Shown in pieces: positions 23,316-35,438 of a stretch of 64,000 bases of DNA. The translations under genes were made by a program, and so were the position numbers. The DNA is from Piliocolobus tephrosceles. Taxonomy: Eukaryota; Chordata; Mammalia; Primates; Cercopithecidae. Numbering within the stretch: position 1 is the stretch's first letter; each line of letters starts with the position of its first letter. The stretch spans positions 163,240,519 to 163,304,518 of the forward strand of contig NC_045436.1 of assembly GCF_002776525.5 (NCBI RefSeq). The letters are read 5' to 3'. The notes beneath the pieces were generated by a model. That model saw only the letters and a program-made list of their open reading frames with translations. It did not search any database and had not been told where the DNA came from.

Positions 23316-23935
23316 GTATTAGTTTCCTAAGGCTGTCATAATAAAATACCATAGGCTAGATAGCTTAAACAACAGACATTTATTTTCTCACAGTTCTAGA
23401 GGCTAGAAATTCAAGACCAACATGTTAACAGGTTTCAGCTGACCATGATGGCCCACGCCTATAATCCCAGCACTTTGGGAGACCAAGGTGGGTGGATCAC
23501 TTGAGGTCAGGAGTTCAAGTCCAGTCTGACCAACATGGTAAAACTCCATCTCTACTAAAATATAAAAATTAGCCAGGCATGGTGGCAGGTGCCTGTAATC
23601 TCCTTGAACTCAGGAGGTGGAGAGGAGATCATGCCACTGCACTCCAGCCTGGACAACAGAGCAAGACTCCATCTCGAAAACAAATAAACAAAAACCTATT
23701 AGCAGGTTGGGTTTCTCCTAAGGCCTCTCTCCCCGGCTTGCAGATCACCACCTTCTCGCTGTGTCCTCACATGGCTTTTTCTCTGTGTATACAGGTATCT
23801 AGGACCTTTCTAAGACCATCAGTAATATTACATTAGGGCCCCAGCCTTATGATGTTATTGAACTGTAATTATCACTCTAACAGCACTAACTCCAAATACA
23901 GTTCCACTGGAGTTCAGGACTTTAACATACAGAGA
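23316..23935 (-). mobile_element. MLT1-type MaLR LTR, minus strand, split by an Alu
   Basis: 'gtattagtttcctaaggctg' and 'tattttctcacagttctaga' lie left of the Alu, and 'ttctcctaaggcctctctcc', 'ctcgctgtgtcctcacatgg' and 'gttcaggactttaacata' to its right. Confidence 0.88.
23436..23697 (+). mobile_element. Alu with internal deletion
   Basis: An Alu that lacks the 'ccagctactcgggaggctga' part of the right arm. Flanks 'ttaacaggtt' (23425-23434) and 'ttagcaggtt' (23699-23708) are the target-site duplication in the MLT1. Confidence 0.9.
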
Positions 23936-24080
23936 TGGAAATCTAAGCTCAGAAAACTGGGTTTATGATGCCAGAGAAAAACAAATTTCCGAACTAGTGG
24001 AAAAAATAGCCCCCCCAAAAATCCTTAGTTCAGATGTCAATGCTAGAGTAGCTAATTCTTGTTATATAAAAGAAAATATT

Positions 24081-24376
24081 GTGGCTCAAGCCTGTAATCC
24101 CAGCACTTTGGGAGGCCAAGACGGGTGGATCACGAGGTCAGGAGATCGAGACCATCCTGGCTAACACAGTGAAACCCCGTCTCTACTAAAAAATACAAAA
24201 AACTAGCCGGGCAACGTGGCGGGCGCCTATAGTCTCAGCTACCCTCGGGAGGCTGAGGCAGGAGAATGGCGCGAACCGGGGAGGCGGAGCTTGCAGTGAG
24301 CTGAGATCCAGCCACTGCACTCCAGCCTGGGCGGCAGAGCAAGACTCCCTCTCAACCAGAAAAAAAAAAAAAAAGA
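24081..24376 (+). mobile_element. Young AluY of Old World monkey type
   Basis: Little diverged. It carries 'ggctcaagcctgtaatcc' and 'gagctgagatccagccactg' instead of the human-type 'ggctcacgcc' and 'gagccgagatcgcgccac'. It is missing the first ten or so bases and is flanked by 'aaaagaaaatatt' on both sides. Confidence 0.93.
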
Positions 24377-24389
24377 AAAGAAAATATTA

Positions 24390-26185
24390 TAAGCATGCAA
24401 TAAATATGCACTAAAAACTTAATGTTGGAGTCCATCAGAATATGTGAAAAGCATCCTTGCTCTATTTACAACATCGTGTTCTTATGCAGATGAAAAATAA
24501 TCAGCTAATACATATTGAATATCGTATATCTTCCTTCATCTTTCATTCTCTAGCAAGAAGCACTGATTTCTAACTAGACACTCTGCCGTGCCTACAAGAA
24601 GAAAAAAAACGAAAAGAAAGAAAAATTAATTTCATGGTCTACAAGATTTATTGCACTAAAAATTTAAGTCAAATTGTAAGCTTAAAAAATTATAATAAGG
24701 TTCATAAACCTATTATTACCCTGAGTTATTGCCCTGAAGCCTCAAATTTTACTATCTAAAAATCTGTAAGGATGAGGAATATTTTCAAAAACAACCTTAA
24801 TTTGTTTATAATTTTTTAATGTTTATGTTGTATATATCCTAGATTTACTCATTGTTTTATAAATTATCCACTTATGCATTCCCAATATGCTCATGCCCTG
24901 AAGACTGATATTAGCTCTCTGATCTTTGTGAACTTCTGAAAGAGTCATTTTCAATAGAGATTTTCTTCTAACTAAACGTATAATTTCTATTACGACCAGC
25001 CAGGTAATGCCACTGCTTAAGAATGACAAGATAAAAACAACTCTTAATGTATCTATTAAAAGCAAAGCTTGGGAATACATTATTTCAAAGTCATTTCAAG
25101 AAGTTAGTAACTACAATTTTTAAATTAAGTAAATTTACATAGTCTAATATATATTTTCATTTCTTAAAAGAGTTATATTTTAGAAATGGACTCTGGAGAA
25201 TATTGGGCTTTGGACAACCATTTAAATTAATGTTCCATAAATCACAATTAATCTTATTTAGAAGATTAGCTCATATAATTAGTTTACATACACATTATTG
25301 GAACAATAAAAAGCTCTCAGTTATGTAGTTGCTCATAATTAGAATATTAAGTTACTGCCCTAGTTTTTAAAATTTCCAAACAAGTTGTCTAATAATTATT
25401 TGGTATTTACTCAGCTTATGTTTGTATTGCTAAACTTGGATTTCTACTTGCAAAGCTCAAACATGATTTGTTTAATGAGCGGAAGAAGATAAAACATTTA
25501 GGTAAATGTCAGTATAGTTGAATATGTAAATTTTGGAAATAGATGCAAAAGATTTGAATCCTTCTGACAGCACCCTAAAACGTAAAATAGAAAAACTGTT
25601 GTATCATCTTAAAAGCTTTATCCATGCAGAACAGAGACTTATTAGAGTTTTGTTTGAATCTGACTTTAAAATCTATGGTAATTCTAAACCATTTGTCTCT
25701 GACAGTCATATCACCAGTGAAGAATTAATCTATCAGAGTTGCTGTCTCTTTCTCTTCTTTCTCTACTTTGTCTACTGCTCTCGTTCATTTTGTCTCTCCT
25801 ACTTTTTCACTTTCCTTTCCTTTCCTTTTTCTTTCTTTCTCTCCCAATGCAACAAAAGTTTACTTACTCAAACCACAGGTAGTACACCCAATAACCCCTA
25901 GAATTCCATTATTACAAGCATTTTCTTCAAAGAATTATCTGTCTTAACCATAGCAAAGAATAATGGGTGTCATAACATATGGCAGTTAGTTCTTATCCAG
26001 ACTGTTTCTAGTATCAAACAAAAAATTTCAAATCTGCAAAAATTAGTATTTTACCTTATTTCATGAATAAGAATTAAATACTGTGAATATGGAAATATCA
26101 TTTTTAAGTTTGTTATTTTAAAGCTGCTTTCAAGGGTTTACCAGGAAGCTACAGAAAATAATTTGATTCACTTCTCAGAGGGTAC
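24390..26185. other. Repeat-poor AT-rich stretch
   Basis: The longest stretch in the window in which I recognise no interspersed repeat. It holds an 85-codon minus frame (24823-25080, with a hydrophobic segment) and a 122-codon plus frame (25533-25901, whose second half is low-complexity TCTT translation). Neither resembles a protein I know, and there is no supporting gene structure. Confidence 0.45.
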
Positions 26186-26613
26186 CTGTTTGGGTTGAAT
26201 TCATATGTTGAAGTCCTAAACTTGAGGAACTCAGAAAGTGGCCTTATTTGGAGACAGTCTTTATGGAGATAATCAAGTTAAAACAAATTCATTAAAGTGA
26301 GCTCTAATCCAACATCCACTGGTATCCTCATAAAAAGGAGAATTTGGACACAGGAAATACCATGTGAAGCTGGAGGCAGATATCAGAGTGAAGCTTCTGT
26401 CTGCCAAAGAATACCAAAGATGGCCAGCAAACTACCAGCAGATAGCGGAGAGGCATGGAACAGACTCTTTCTCACAACCCTGAAAAGCAATCTAGCCAGT
26501 TAACATCTTGATCTCAGACTTTTGGCCTCCAGAACTATAAGACAATACATTTCTTTTGTGGAAGCCACTCAGTTTGTGGTATTTTGCTATAGCAGCCTTA
26601 GCAAACTAATGCA
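26186..26613 (+). mobile_element. MLT1-type MaLR LTR
   Basis: 'gaattcatatgttgaagtcc', 'tggccttatttggagacag', 'cttttggcctccagaactat', 'ccactcagtttgtggtattt' and a terminal 'cttagcaaactaatgca' follow MLT1 in order. Confidence 0.93.
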
Positions 26614-26934
26614 GTGGGCCAACTTTTGCGTGATTTCTATTTTTAACTTTGGGGCTTATAATTCTCATCATGTTTTCTTTTGAGTTGAAAATTCATTGCT
26701 ACGTGAGTTTAAAAAACAATGAAAATGAGAACACAAGTAGGAAAATAAATCTCAATTCACAGTTGGAATATTAAGGTATATCCCATCTTCATATTGAAAA
26801 ATCCCAAAAATCCAAGCATCATAGAATTGGTTCCACAATGTTATAACAAGCTATCTGGCATTATTAATATATTTCAGCATTATGTGTCAAAAGAACACTG
26901 ACTCAGAATTTTACAACAAGATTTGCCTCAGAAT
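26614..26934. other. Unassigned stretch
   Basis: Nothing recognised. Confidence 0.4.
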
Positions 26935-27572
26935 GCAAAGTTAACAAACCATTCAAAAGTTAATTAATGTACTATACCATCCACATGAATAGAATAAAGG
27001 ACAAGATTATCTCCACAGATGTAGGAAAAGCATTGACAAAACCAACAACATTTTGATAAAAAGTATCCACAAACTAGGAATAGAGAAAAACTTTCTCAGC
27101 TTAAAGGGCAACTACAAAAAAACACAACTACCATCACACTTAGTTTTGGAAGATTGAATAATGCTCACACTCACACTTCCCAAATTCAAACCTTCTACAA
27201 AGCTATAGTCATCAAGACAGTGTGGTAATATAACAATAGACACATAAGTTCTTGGAATAGAATAGAGAGTCCAGAAATAAATACCCATATTTATGGTCAA
27301 TTGATTTTTGACAAGTGTGCCAAGACAATTCAATGGGCAATGAGAAGTCTCATGAATCAATGATGCTGGTAAAACTAGATATCTACATATAAAGAATAAA
27401 GTTGGAATCATTTCTCACAGTATACACAAAAATTAGTTCAGAAAGGACCATAATACTAATATAAGAGCTAAAACTATAAAACTCTTAGAAGAATAGGCAT
27501 AAATGTTCATGACTGTGGGTTATGCAAAGCCTATTAGATATGGGACCAAAATTATAAATAACAAAAGAAAAA

Positions 27573-27990
27573 ATAAGTTTTTTTTTTTTTAGTGAATTGG
27601 CTGACTTAATTACGGAAGCTGAGAAGTTTCAAGATCTGCAGTCACCAAGCTGAAGACCCAGGAGAATCATTGCTATAAGTTCCAGTCTGAAAACCAGCAA
27701 GCTTGAGTCTTAAGAAAGCTGATGTTCCAATTCACATGCAAAGACAGGAAAAGACCAGGGAGGAGAGGTGGTCCCCTCCTAGAATCAGTCACTTTGCTTC
27801 AGTTTGGCCTTCAGCTGATTGAGTGAGGTTCCCCCACATTAGGGAGGGCAATCTGTTTTACTCGGTTTATCAATTCAAATATAAATCTCATCCAAAAACA
27901 TTCTCACAGACACACCCAGAATAATGTTTGACCAAATAATGGCACCCTGCAACCCAATAAAATTGACATATAAAACTAACCACCACATAA
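27573..27990 (-). mobile_element. LTR-like insertion in the old L1
   Basis: 'ggctgacttaattacggaag', 'gaagtttcaagatctgcag', 'cccacattagggagggcaat' and 'cacacccagaataatgtttg' form a dispersed repeat I remember but cannot name. The L1 resumes directly at 'taaactttatcaaaatta'. Class and strand are tentative. Confidence 0.5.
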
Positions 27991-28239
27991 ACTTTATCAA
28001 AATTAATAACTGTTGTGCTGGAAACATTATAATCAGGAAAGTGAAAGACAACCCACAGAATGGGAGAAAATATATCCAAATCGTACACCTGAGAAAGAAC
28101 TCATATCCAGTAAAGAACTCTTAGAACTCAATAATAAAAAGATAAATAACCCTATTTAAAGATAAGAAAAAGATCTGAATTGGCTTTTTTCCCAAGGAAG
28201 ATATGCAAGTGGCCAATAAGCATATGAAAAAAATGATTA

Positions 28240-28609
28240 TCATCTTAGCTTATTTTATGTTTCTATAATAAAATGCCACAGACTAGCTAATTTAAAAGGA
28301 AGAGAAATGTATTTGCTTCATAGTTCTGGAGGCTGAGAAGTCCAAGAGCATGGCACCAGCATCTGGTGAGGGCCTTTGTGCTGTATCATTCCATGGCAGA
28401 AGGTAGAAGAGCAACAAAGTAAGAAAGCAAGAGGGGGCCAAACAAAGTAGGTTTTATAAAACCCTACTCTCGCAATAAGAAACTCACTCCCATGATAAGG
28501 ACAGAGCTCTCCTGGACTAATGGGGAGCTAATGGTCCCACCACTTAATACTATGACAAAGGCAATTAAATATCAACATGAGTTTTGAAGGGGACATTCAA
28601 ATTGTATCA
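28240..28609 (-). repeat. LTR of the minus-strand MaLR (3' LTR in element sense)
   Basis: Shares 'ggtgagggcc', 'ccatggcagaaggt', 'aggcaattaaatatcaacatg' order with the partner LTR at 30382-30763. The two have diverged clearly, so the insertion is old. Confidence 0.8.
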
Positions 28610-28911
28610 TTCTGACCCTGGACCCCTAAAACTCATGTCTTTCTCATATAAAAAATACATTCATTGTATCACAATAACCCTAAAAGTCTTACCTTATTCA
28701 ATTATCAACTTAAAAATTCAAAATCTAGAGTCTCATCTAAATCAGATATGGATGAAACTCAAGACACAATTCATTCTGAGGCAGATTTCTCTTCAGCTAT
28801 GAGCCTGTGAAATTAGCAATATTACATGTTTCCAAAATACAACGATGGGCCAGGTGTAGGACAGACATTCCAGTTGGAAAAGGAAGATATAGGCAATAAA
28901 AAAGGAGTAAC

Positions 28912-29055
28912 CGGAAGGCTGAGGCATTAGAATTGCTTGAACTGGGGAGGCAGAGGTTGCAGTGAGCCACGATTGCACCACTGCACTCCAGCCTGGGCAA
29001 CAGAGTGAGACCCTATCTCAAAAAAAAAAAAAAAAAAAAAAAGAAAGAAAAAACC
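28912..29055 (+). mobile_element. 5'-truncated Alu (right half only)
   Basis: Only the part from 'aggctgaggcattagaatt' to a 23-base A run is present. The sequence immediately before it is MaLR internal sequence, not Alu. Confidence 0.9.
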
Positions 29056-30381
29056 AGCAGTAATAGGCCCCAAGTGAATTCCGAATCCCAATAAGGAAAA
29101 CAGCATTAAACTTCAGAACTCCAGAATGAATTTTCTTGGACTCTGTGTCCTGCTTTCTGGGCTCATGAAGCTGAAAGTTGGGCCCCTATGGCCTCAAACA
29201 ACTGTATCCCTATGGCTTTGTGCACAGTGCACGCAGCAGCTCCCACAGATTGGAGTCTCTGTATGCAGCTCTCCCAGGCTAGTGCTGCATGGTGATAGCT
29301 CTACAGTTCTGTGGTCTTGGGGGCTGCCTTGGCACTGCTCCAAGGCTCCACTAGGCATTGTCCTACTGTGGGCTTTCTGCAGCAGTTCTATCTTTGTGGT
29401 ACGTCTCTGCCTGGGCCCCCAAACTGTCCTTAATACTCTCTGAAATCTAAGTAGAGACTATCATGGTGCCACAGCTCATGAACTCTGTGTGTCTTTAGAG
29501 TCAGCACCATATGGACATTGCCAAGGCTTATAGCCTAAAGCCTTTGGAGCTGAGGCATGAGCCATACCTGGGCATGGTTGAGCCGTCTCCAAACCAGCCC
29601 TGGGCAGCAAATGCTGAGGTCCAACCTGACCTCTCTGGAAACCTTGCCCTCAAGGTTCTAACCTGCCTCCAAGATCTCTAAAATGCCTTCGGAGTCATTT
29701 TTCTGTTGTTTTATGAATAGTACTTGGCTCTCTTCTATCCTTGCTAATCTCTTTAGCAAACAGTTGCTTGGCCACACCTTTGGTTTGCTCTCATAAACAC
29801 ACCTTTTTCCTCTTTACATGGCTAGGCTGCGAATTTTCCAAATCTTTCTGTTCTGCTTTTCTCTTAATTATAAATTCCATCTTTAAATAATTTTTCTCTG
29901 CTTGCATCTTACTATATGCAGTTAAAATGCATGCAGCACCTTCAATATTTTGCTTAAATATTTCCTCTGCCAGATATCCCAGTTTATCACTTTTTAATTC
30001 TGTCTACCATAAAGCCCTCAAGCATGGAAACAATTCAACCAAGTCCTATGAGACTTTATAATAAAGATAGCCTTTTTCAGTTTTCAATTCCTCATTTCTC
30101 TCTGAGACCTCATCAGCATGGCCTTTACTGCCCGTATTTTTACCAATATTCTCATCATGACCACTTAATTGATTTTTAAAAAGTTTCAAATGTTTCCGAA
30201 GCCTTTCTCTTCCTCTAAGCCTACACCAGAATTGCTCTTAATGCTCCATTCATGGCAATCTATGCTTTTTCTAGTATGCTCCTTCAAATTCTTTCAGCTT
30301 CTACCTGTTTCCCAGTTCCGAAGCCCTTTCTCCATTTTGGGATATTTGTTATAGCAACGCCCACCCTTTGGTACCAACTTT

Positions 30382-30763
30382 CTGTTTCTGTCCGTTTTGT
30401 ATTACTATAACAGAGTACTACAGATTGGGTAATTTATTTTTTTTTAAATTACTTTTGACAGTTCTGAAAGAACTAAGAAGTCCAATATCAAGGTGCCAGC
30501 ATGTGGTGAGAGCCTTCTTGCTGCATCATCCATGGCAGAAGGTTGAAAGGCAAAAGAGTGTGCAAGAGCAAGACAGAGCTGAACCTGGTTTTATAACAAC
30601 CCACTCTCATAATAACAAACCCTCTCCCTCAATATTAACATTAACCCATTCAGAGTCCTCAAACTCTAATCATCTCTTAAGAGGTCTACCTCTTAATACC
30701 TTCATAATGGCAATTAAATTTCAACATGAGTTTGGCGAAAATATTCAAACCATAGGAACATCA
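30382..30763 (-). repeat. LTR of the minus-strand MaLR (5' LTR in element sense)
   Basis: 'cagcatgtggtgagagcct', 'catccatggcagaaggttg' and 'taatggcaattaaatttcaa' parallel the LTR at 28240-28609. Confidence 0.8.
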
Positions 30764-31370
30764 TTAACCAATAGGAAAATGCTAATCAAAATCGTCTCAT
30801 ACACACAAAGATGGCTATAATAAAAATGAAAGGCAATAACAAGTGTTAGAGATGTGAAGATACTACTGTTGAGAATGCCTAATGGTGCCATTCCTTTAGA
30901 AAACAGTTTGGTACTCTTCAAAATTTTAAACATAGAGTTACCACATGATCAGCAGTTCTACTCTCTTGTACCTCCATACAAAAATTTGTACACAAGTGTT
31001 CATAGCAGTATTATTCATAATAGCCAGAAATGAACACAATAAAATTTATATCAACTGATGAATGTATAAATAAATGTATCCATACAATAGAATATTATTC
31101 AACAATAAATGGAAATGTATTTGTGCATGCTACAACGTAGAGGAATCTTGTAAAGATGTTGAGTGAAAGACACCAGACCCAAAAGGTCATGTATTGTCTA
31201 ATTCTATTCATATGAAATGTCCAGAATAGATAAATCTAGAAGGATAGAAAATGAAGTATGTTTTTAGGGCTCGGGTGAATTGCAGGGGGCAATGGGAAGT
31301 GACCGTTATTGGGTAAGGGTTTTCTTTTGGGGGCATTGAAATCATTGATAATATTTCAGAGTGCAGGAAG

Positions 31371-32854
31371 GATTTCAACAGTGGAAATGCTTTATGAGCA
31401 TCAACAAATTAATCTACCAGATCCTTTCTCTCAGGTAGCATAAATGCCACAGATTCATGCTTAAGTATCTTTTACTGTCCGCATGTCAAGATGTGGTTCA
31501 GGAGGTATTCAGGAATTAATGAGCATGATATTTAAAATAGTGCACATGGCAGTTGGTGGATATTTTGTAATAGTTATTAATATTATCTCAAATTTGTATT
31601 ATGTTATCTTGGACATAACATGTGTGAAGCTTAATGACAACCTTTACATTAGCAATTTGGTGGATGAGGAATACAAAGAATGTGAATAGTTTTATTTTTG
31701 TAAATGTATTTAAAACTAAATGAATTTCAGGTTTAATTAGTAATTTTGAGTTAAAATTTTGATGTCTGTTATTCATACTTATATTTTGAGTAATCCAGGA
31801 CAGAAATAACTTTTTGAAAATAATTTTGACTTGTTGGTATCTTACATTTAATTTGCATTTTAATGAAAACATTGAAATGCTTTTATTTAGAATAAAATGG
31901 AAATTTTTACTCTTTTAGATAATTGCTATGAATAGAGTATAAAATGGGAAAATATTGATTATAACATAATTGTTGATACTGCTGACATGGGGAAAAGAAA
32001 ATTTTAGAAAACATATACATAAAAATTTACAAATTTATATTTTATCACTCATCCAAGCATCGTCACTTTATTAAGAAGACACTAAGGCATATGCAATTAA
32101 TAATTAAATTGAGTCATGTTCATTATTTTGCTACCAATCATATAAAAACCATAGTGTTACACATATGTTTGTGTTTTGTATTGTGAAGGTGTATTTTTCA
32201 AAGCAGACAATTAGTATATCTTTTATATAACAGTTTGTTAGTTTGTATTTATAACCTTCAGATATTTAGGCCTATGGTAAATAGACTTCCATTTGCACTT
32301 TTGCTCCAGAGCCCACAAAGGTTAGGGGTAAGCCTATTTCCTTCTAGTTTGGACAACTTGAAGGTCATATTTGATTTGTACCTTGTTTTGGTGTTGGTTG
32401 TAATGTAATTGGATTCATTGACCATGGGTCTTTGGCTCATTATGCAGAGCAGATATTCTATGAGCTGTGTTTATCTAAGGTCATGGGATGTTGTACCATA
32501 CAGCTATGGAGGTTTATAGGCCGAGCCAGCTGGGTGCAAGGCAGGTATTTCATTGGAATTCCCTTACATAGACTCTGGTTGCAGATATATATAGATATAA
32601 AGTCTTATTGGCTACCCCACACCCATGATGAAAATGAACTTGGATTGGCAGTGCATCTTTGACAGTGACAACAACCTGTCTGCCAGGTGTTGGAGGGAAA
32701 CAGTGGAAATATGAACTGCAAAATTCATGGCCCATCTAGTAATAATTTCCTATGTTCTAAGCCCCATAGTTCTTTGAATTACAGTTCCCATGTTCACTAT
32801 GTTAAAAGAAAGTGCTTCAGTCCTCTTATAGTCTGTTTTCTTGCAAAGGTACTG
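31371..32854. other. Unassigned stretch
   Basis: No repeat or gene recognised over about 1.5 kb. The frames at 31483-31689 and 32432-32662 (60-76 codons) show no known similarity. Confidence 0.4.
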
Positions 32855-32960
32855 TGCTACTTTCCTAAGGTTACTGTAACAAATTAGCACAAATAGTGGC
32901 TTCAAACAACAGGAATTGATTATCTTTGATTTTACAGCCCTCTTTTGGGGGGCTAAAAAT
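32855..32960 (-). mobile_element. MLT1 LTR end fragment, minus strand
   Basis: 'actttcctaaggttactgta' and 'gtggcttcaaacaacaggaa' match the reverse complement of the MLT1 3' end. Confidence 0.55.
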
Positions 32961-33061
32961 TCCTTTTAAGTTTATAATATATAATATTTTCTTCTCATGT
33001 TAATAGTTCATGCTCTGGATTCTTATACTAAGATTTTTGGTATATAAACTTAAGTGATCCT

Positions 33062-33463
33062 TGGTTGTGGCCCAAATGTTTGTGTACCCTTTCACAAAAT
33101 TCGTATGTTAAAATCCTACATTTGGAGGTAGAGCCTTTGGGAGGTCATCAGGTCATGGGAGAAGAGACCTCATGATGAGGTTAGGGTCCTTACAAAAAAT
33201 TTCCCAGAGAGACTTTGGGGAACTAACAGAGCTAGAATTCACTTATTACCACAAGGGGACCTCACTCATGTGAGGTTGTTGTGAGAAGGTACTAATTATG
33301 AGCCAGGAAGTCAACCCTCACCAGAAGGCTGACAGTACCTTGGTCTGACAATACCTTGATCTTGGACTTCCCAGACTCCAGAACTGTAAAAAATAAATTT
33401 TGGTTGTTCATAAGCCACTCAGCCTAAGGTATTTTGTTATAGCAGTCCAAACAGACTAAGACA
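33062..33463 (+). mobile_element. MLT1-type MaLR LTR
   Basis: 'ttcgtatgttaaaatcctac', 'gagacctcatgatgaggtta', 'gaccttgatcttgga'-type block at 33355, 'ctccagaactgtaaaaaata' and a terminal 'cagtccaaacagactaagac'. Confidence 0.92.
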
Positions 33464-33499
33464 TCCTCTTAATTAGTATCATCTTGCCCCAAGAACACT

Positions 33500-34055
33500 G
33501 TGCTAGATTTAAGTATTTCTAGAGGCTTCAATTCTTCTTTCTTTGAAAGCTGGAGTTTAATTCCCTTTTGCTTGTGCAAGCCTGAACTTAGTGACTAATT
33601 TCTAGCAAATAGAATACTATGGAATGATGTTGTATGACTTCCAAGACTAGACTACCCTTCCAAGGCATGGTGGCTTTCTGCCTGCTCTGTCTTGGATCAC
33701 TTGCTCTGAAGGATGTTAGCTGACATGTTGAGCTGATACTCAAGCAACTCTATGGAGAGGTTCACATGGCCCTGAGACCTCCTGCCATCGGCCGTGAAGA
33801 ACAAGGCATCCGGCCAACAGCTTCTTGAGTGAGCTGTTTGGAAGTGGATCTTCCATCCTCTGTCAAACCTACAGATGACCAAAGGTCTGATATCTTAGCA
33901 GTGAAATGAGTAACTCTGAGACAAAACCACCCACCTAAGCTGATCTCAGACTTCTGACTCTCAGAAACTGTGTGAGATACCAAATGTTTGTTGTCTTTAG
34001 GCCTGATGTCTGGGGTAATTTGTTATGCAACCATAACTATTAAAACCAATTAAAA
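33500..34055 (+). mobile_element. Older MLT1-type MaLR LTR
   Basis: 'cttagtgactaatttctagc', 'tgtatgacttccaagactag', 'tcttggatcacttgctctga', 'tcagaaactgtgtgagatac' and 'ggggtaatttgttatgcaac' follow the LTR in order. Its start is less certain than its end. Confidence 0.85.
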
Positions 34056-34455
34056 TCTTCAAAATTTTCTGAGGGGAAATCAGTGATGTACCTTGCATCT
34101 TATAATTGCATATGCTTAACAGAAAACTATTCATGTAAATAAATGTGAGCTGTTAAGATTTTCCCCGAAATATTGTTTGACTCAGAATCAAATGTAAGAC
34201 TTAATTTATATAATCAGTACCCTTATTTTAATTATAACTAAATCAAATATAGAATTAAGAAGCCACTTAATATATACAAATATTGATGATTTTCATGTCA
34301 TATAAATTCATATTTGCCACTAAAATAATGTTATAATGTTAGATAATATTAACCACACTATATCAGAACAAAACACAACTCCTCAGACATCATTGTTTCA
34401 TTCAACAACATTTCATTTTAACACAGATAAAAAAATCTCTTTCTGGCCATGGCCA
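34056..34455. other. Unassigned AT-rich stretch
   Basis: Nothing recognised. Confidence 0.4.
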
Positions 34456-34712
34456 CTGTCTATATGTAGTTTTCACATTCTCCCCATGTTTGTGGGTTTT
34501 CTGCAGTCACTCTGGTTTCCTCCCACATCCAAAGCTGTGAACATTGGGTAACTTGGCATGTCTAAATGGTTCCAGCCCGAGTGAGGGTAGATGTGAGTGT
34601 GTGTGAGTGTGCCCTGTGATGGGATGGTGTCCTGTCCAGGGCTGGTTCCTGCCTTGTAATCTGACCTGCCTAGACAGACTGCAAGCACCAGCAACCCTAA
34701 TCTGAGATAAAA
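34456..34712 (+). repeat. Ancient vertebrate interspersed repeat (possibly RTE-LINE-related)
   Basis: 'cacattctccccatgtttgt', 'tggtttcctcccacatccaa', 'atgtgagtgtgtgtgagtgt', 'gccctgtgatgggatggtg' and 'tcctgtccagggctggttcc' reproduce a pattern I know from repeats spread through many vertebrate genomes. I cannot name the family in primates. Confidence 0.45.
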
Positions 34713-35039
34713 ATTGGGTAAATAATAATCATACTTGTTTTTATTAATCTTTCTTAAGTATGTGGATAGCACATACTTATTTTAATGTTTACTATTAGGA
34801 GTCATTTGGTCTTTATTTAGAAGTTTGGTGATGTTTTTGTGACCAGAAATACACCATAAAAGCTTAATCACCTCGCCTATAGCAAAACTGGCTTTCTGAT
34901 AAGGCATTTTGCTTAAAGTCACTGTTCCCAAGAACCCACGGATGACTTTAAGTGATTTATTATACAATTAAATTTTTGAAAACTGGATATTATGTGAGAT
35001 ATTATACTTTCATACAATCCTGTTATGTGCACCATTTTG
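34713..35039. other. Unassigned stretch
   Basis: 34810-34960 ('tgaccagaaatacaccataa', 'ttaatcacctcgcctatagc') may be another old dispersed repeat, not named. Confidence 0.3.
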
Positions 35040-35438
35040 CCCTACTCCTCCCCCAACTTTCACCTGTTGAAGCATGAATTCCCAGTACTTCAGAATGTGA
35101 TTGTATTTGGAGATATAGCTTTAAAGAGATAACAAAGGTAAAATGAGGTCATACGGGTGGGCCCTAATACTATCTGACCAATGTCCTTGTCTGAAGAGCA
35201 AATCTGGACATAAAAAAAGAGAAACCAGAGATGCATGTGCATAGAGGAAAGACGATATAAGGACGTAGAGAGAATGCAGCTGTCTGCAAGCTGAGGAGAG
35301 AGGCCTCAGAAGAAACCAAACCTGCAAACTCTTTGATCTTGGACTTCCAGCCCCAGAACAGTGAGAAAATTAATTTCTGTTGTCTAAGCCACCCAGTTCA
35401 TGGCATTTTGTTGTGGCAGCACCAACAAATTAGTACAC
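35040..35438 (+). mobile_element. MLT1-type MaLR LTR
   Basis: 'cagaatgtgattgtatttgg', 'atgaggtcatacgggtggg', 'gaggcctcagaagaaacca', 'gaaaattaatttctgttgtc' and the terminal 'caacaaattagtaca'. Its last 170 bases resemble 38035-38214 unusually closely. Confidence 0.93.

Larger units (their letters stand above)
28240..30763 (-). mobile_element. Complete MaLR (MST/MLT1-type) provirus, minus strand
   Basis: Two LTRs of one type, 28240-28609 and 30382-30763, bracket internal sequence with the MaLR hallmarks in reverse: 'attctgaccctggacccct' next to the left LTR, and 'cctgtttcccagttccgaag ... gttatagcaacgcccac ... ttggtaccaactttctgt' next to the right LTR. MaLR elements are non-autonomous relatives of ERVL, and no intact reading frame is present. 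'atcat' occurs at both outer junctions with the host L1 and is the probable 5-bp target duplication. A truncated Alu interrupts it. Confidence 0.85.
26935..31370 (+). mobile_element. Old L1 (L1M-type) ORF2 3' half and 3' UTR, split by two insertions
   Basis: L1 ORF2 sequence runs at 26935-27572, 27991-28239 and 30764-31370. The pieces join in register: 'caacccacagaatgggagaa' before the provirus and 'tagcagtattattcataata' after it. An internal ORF2 deletion lies near 27150. The inserts are an LTR-like block and a complete MaLR provirus. Confidence 0.85.

Noticed and set aside
24823..25080. 85-codon minus frame with a hydrophobic segment
   Set aside because: It is AT-rich, has no family resemblance or gene context, and is short enough to arise by chance. 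Kept only as a reason to test the block for constraint.
25533..25901. 122-codon plus frame
   Set aside because: The second half is translation of a pyrimidine-rich tract, and the first half matches nothing I recognise.
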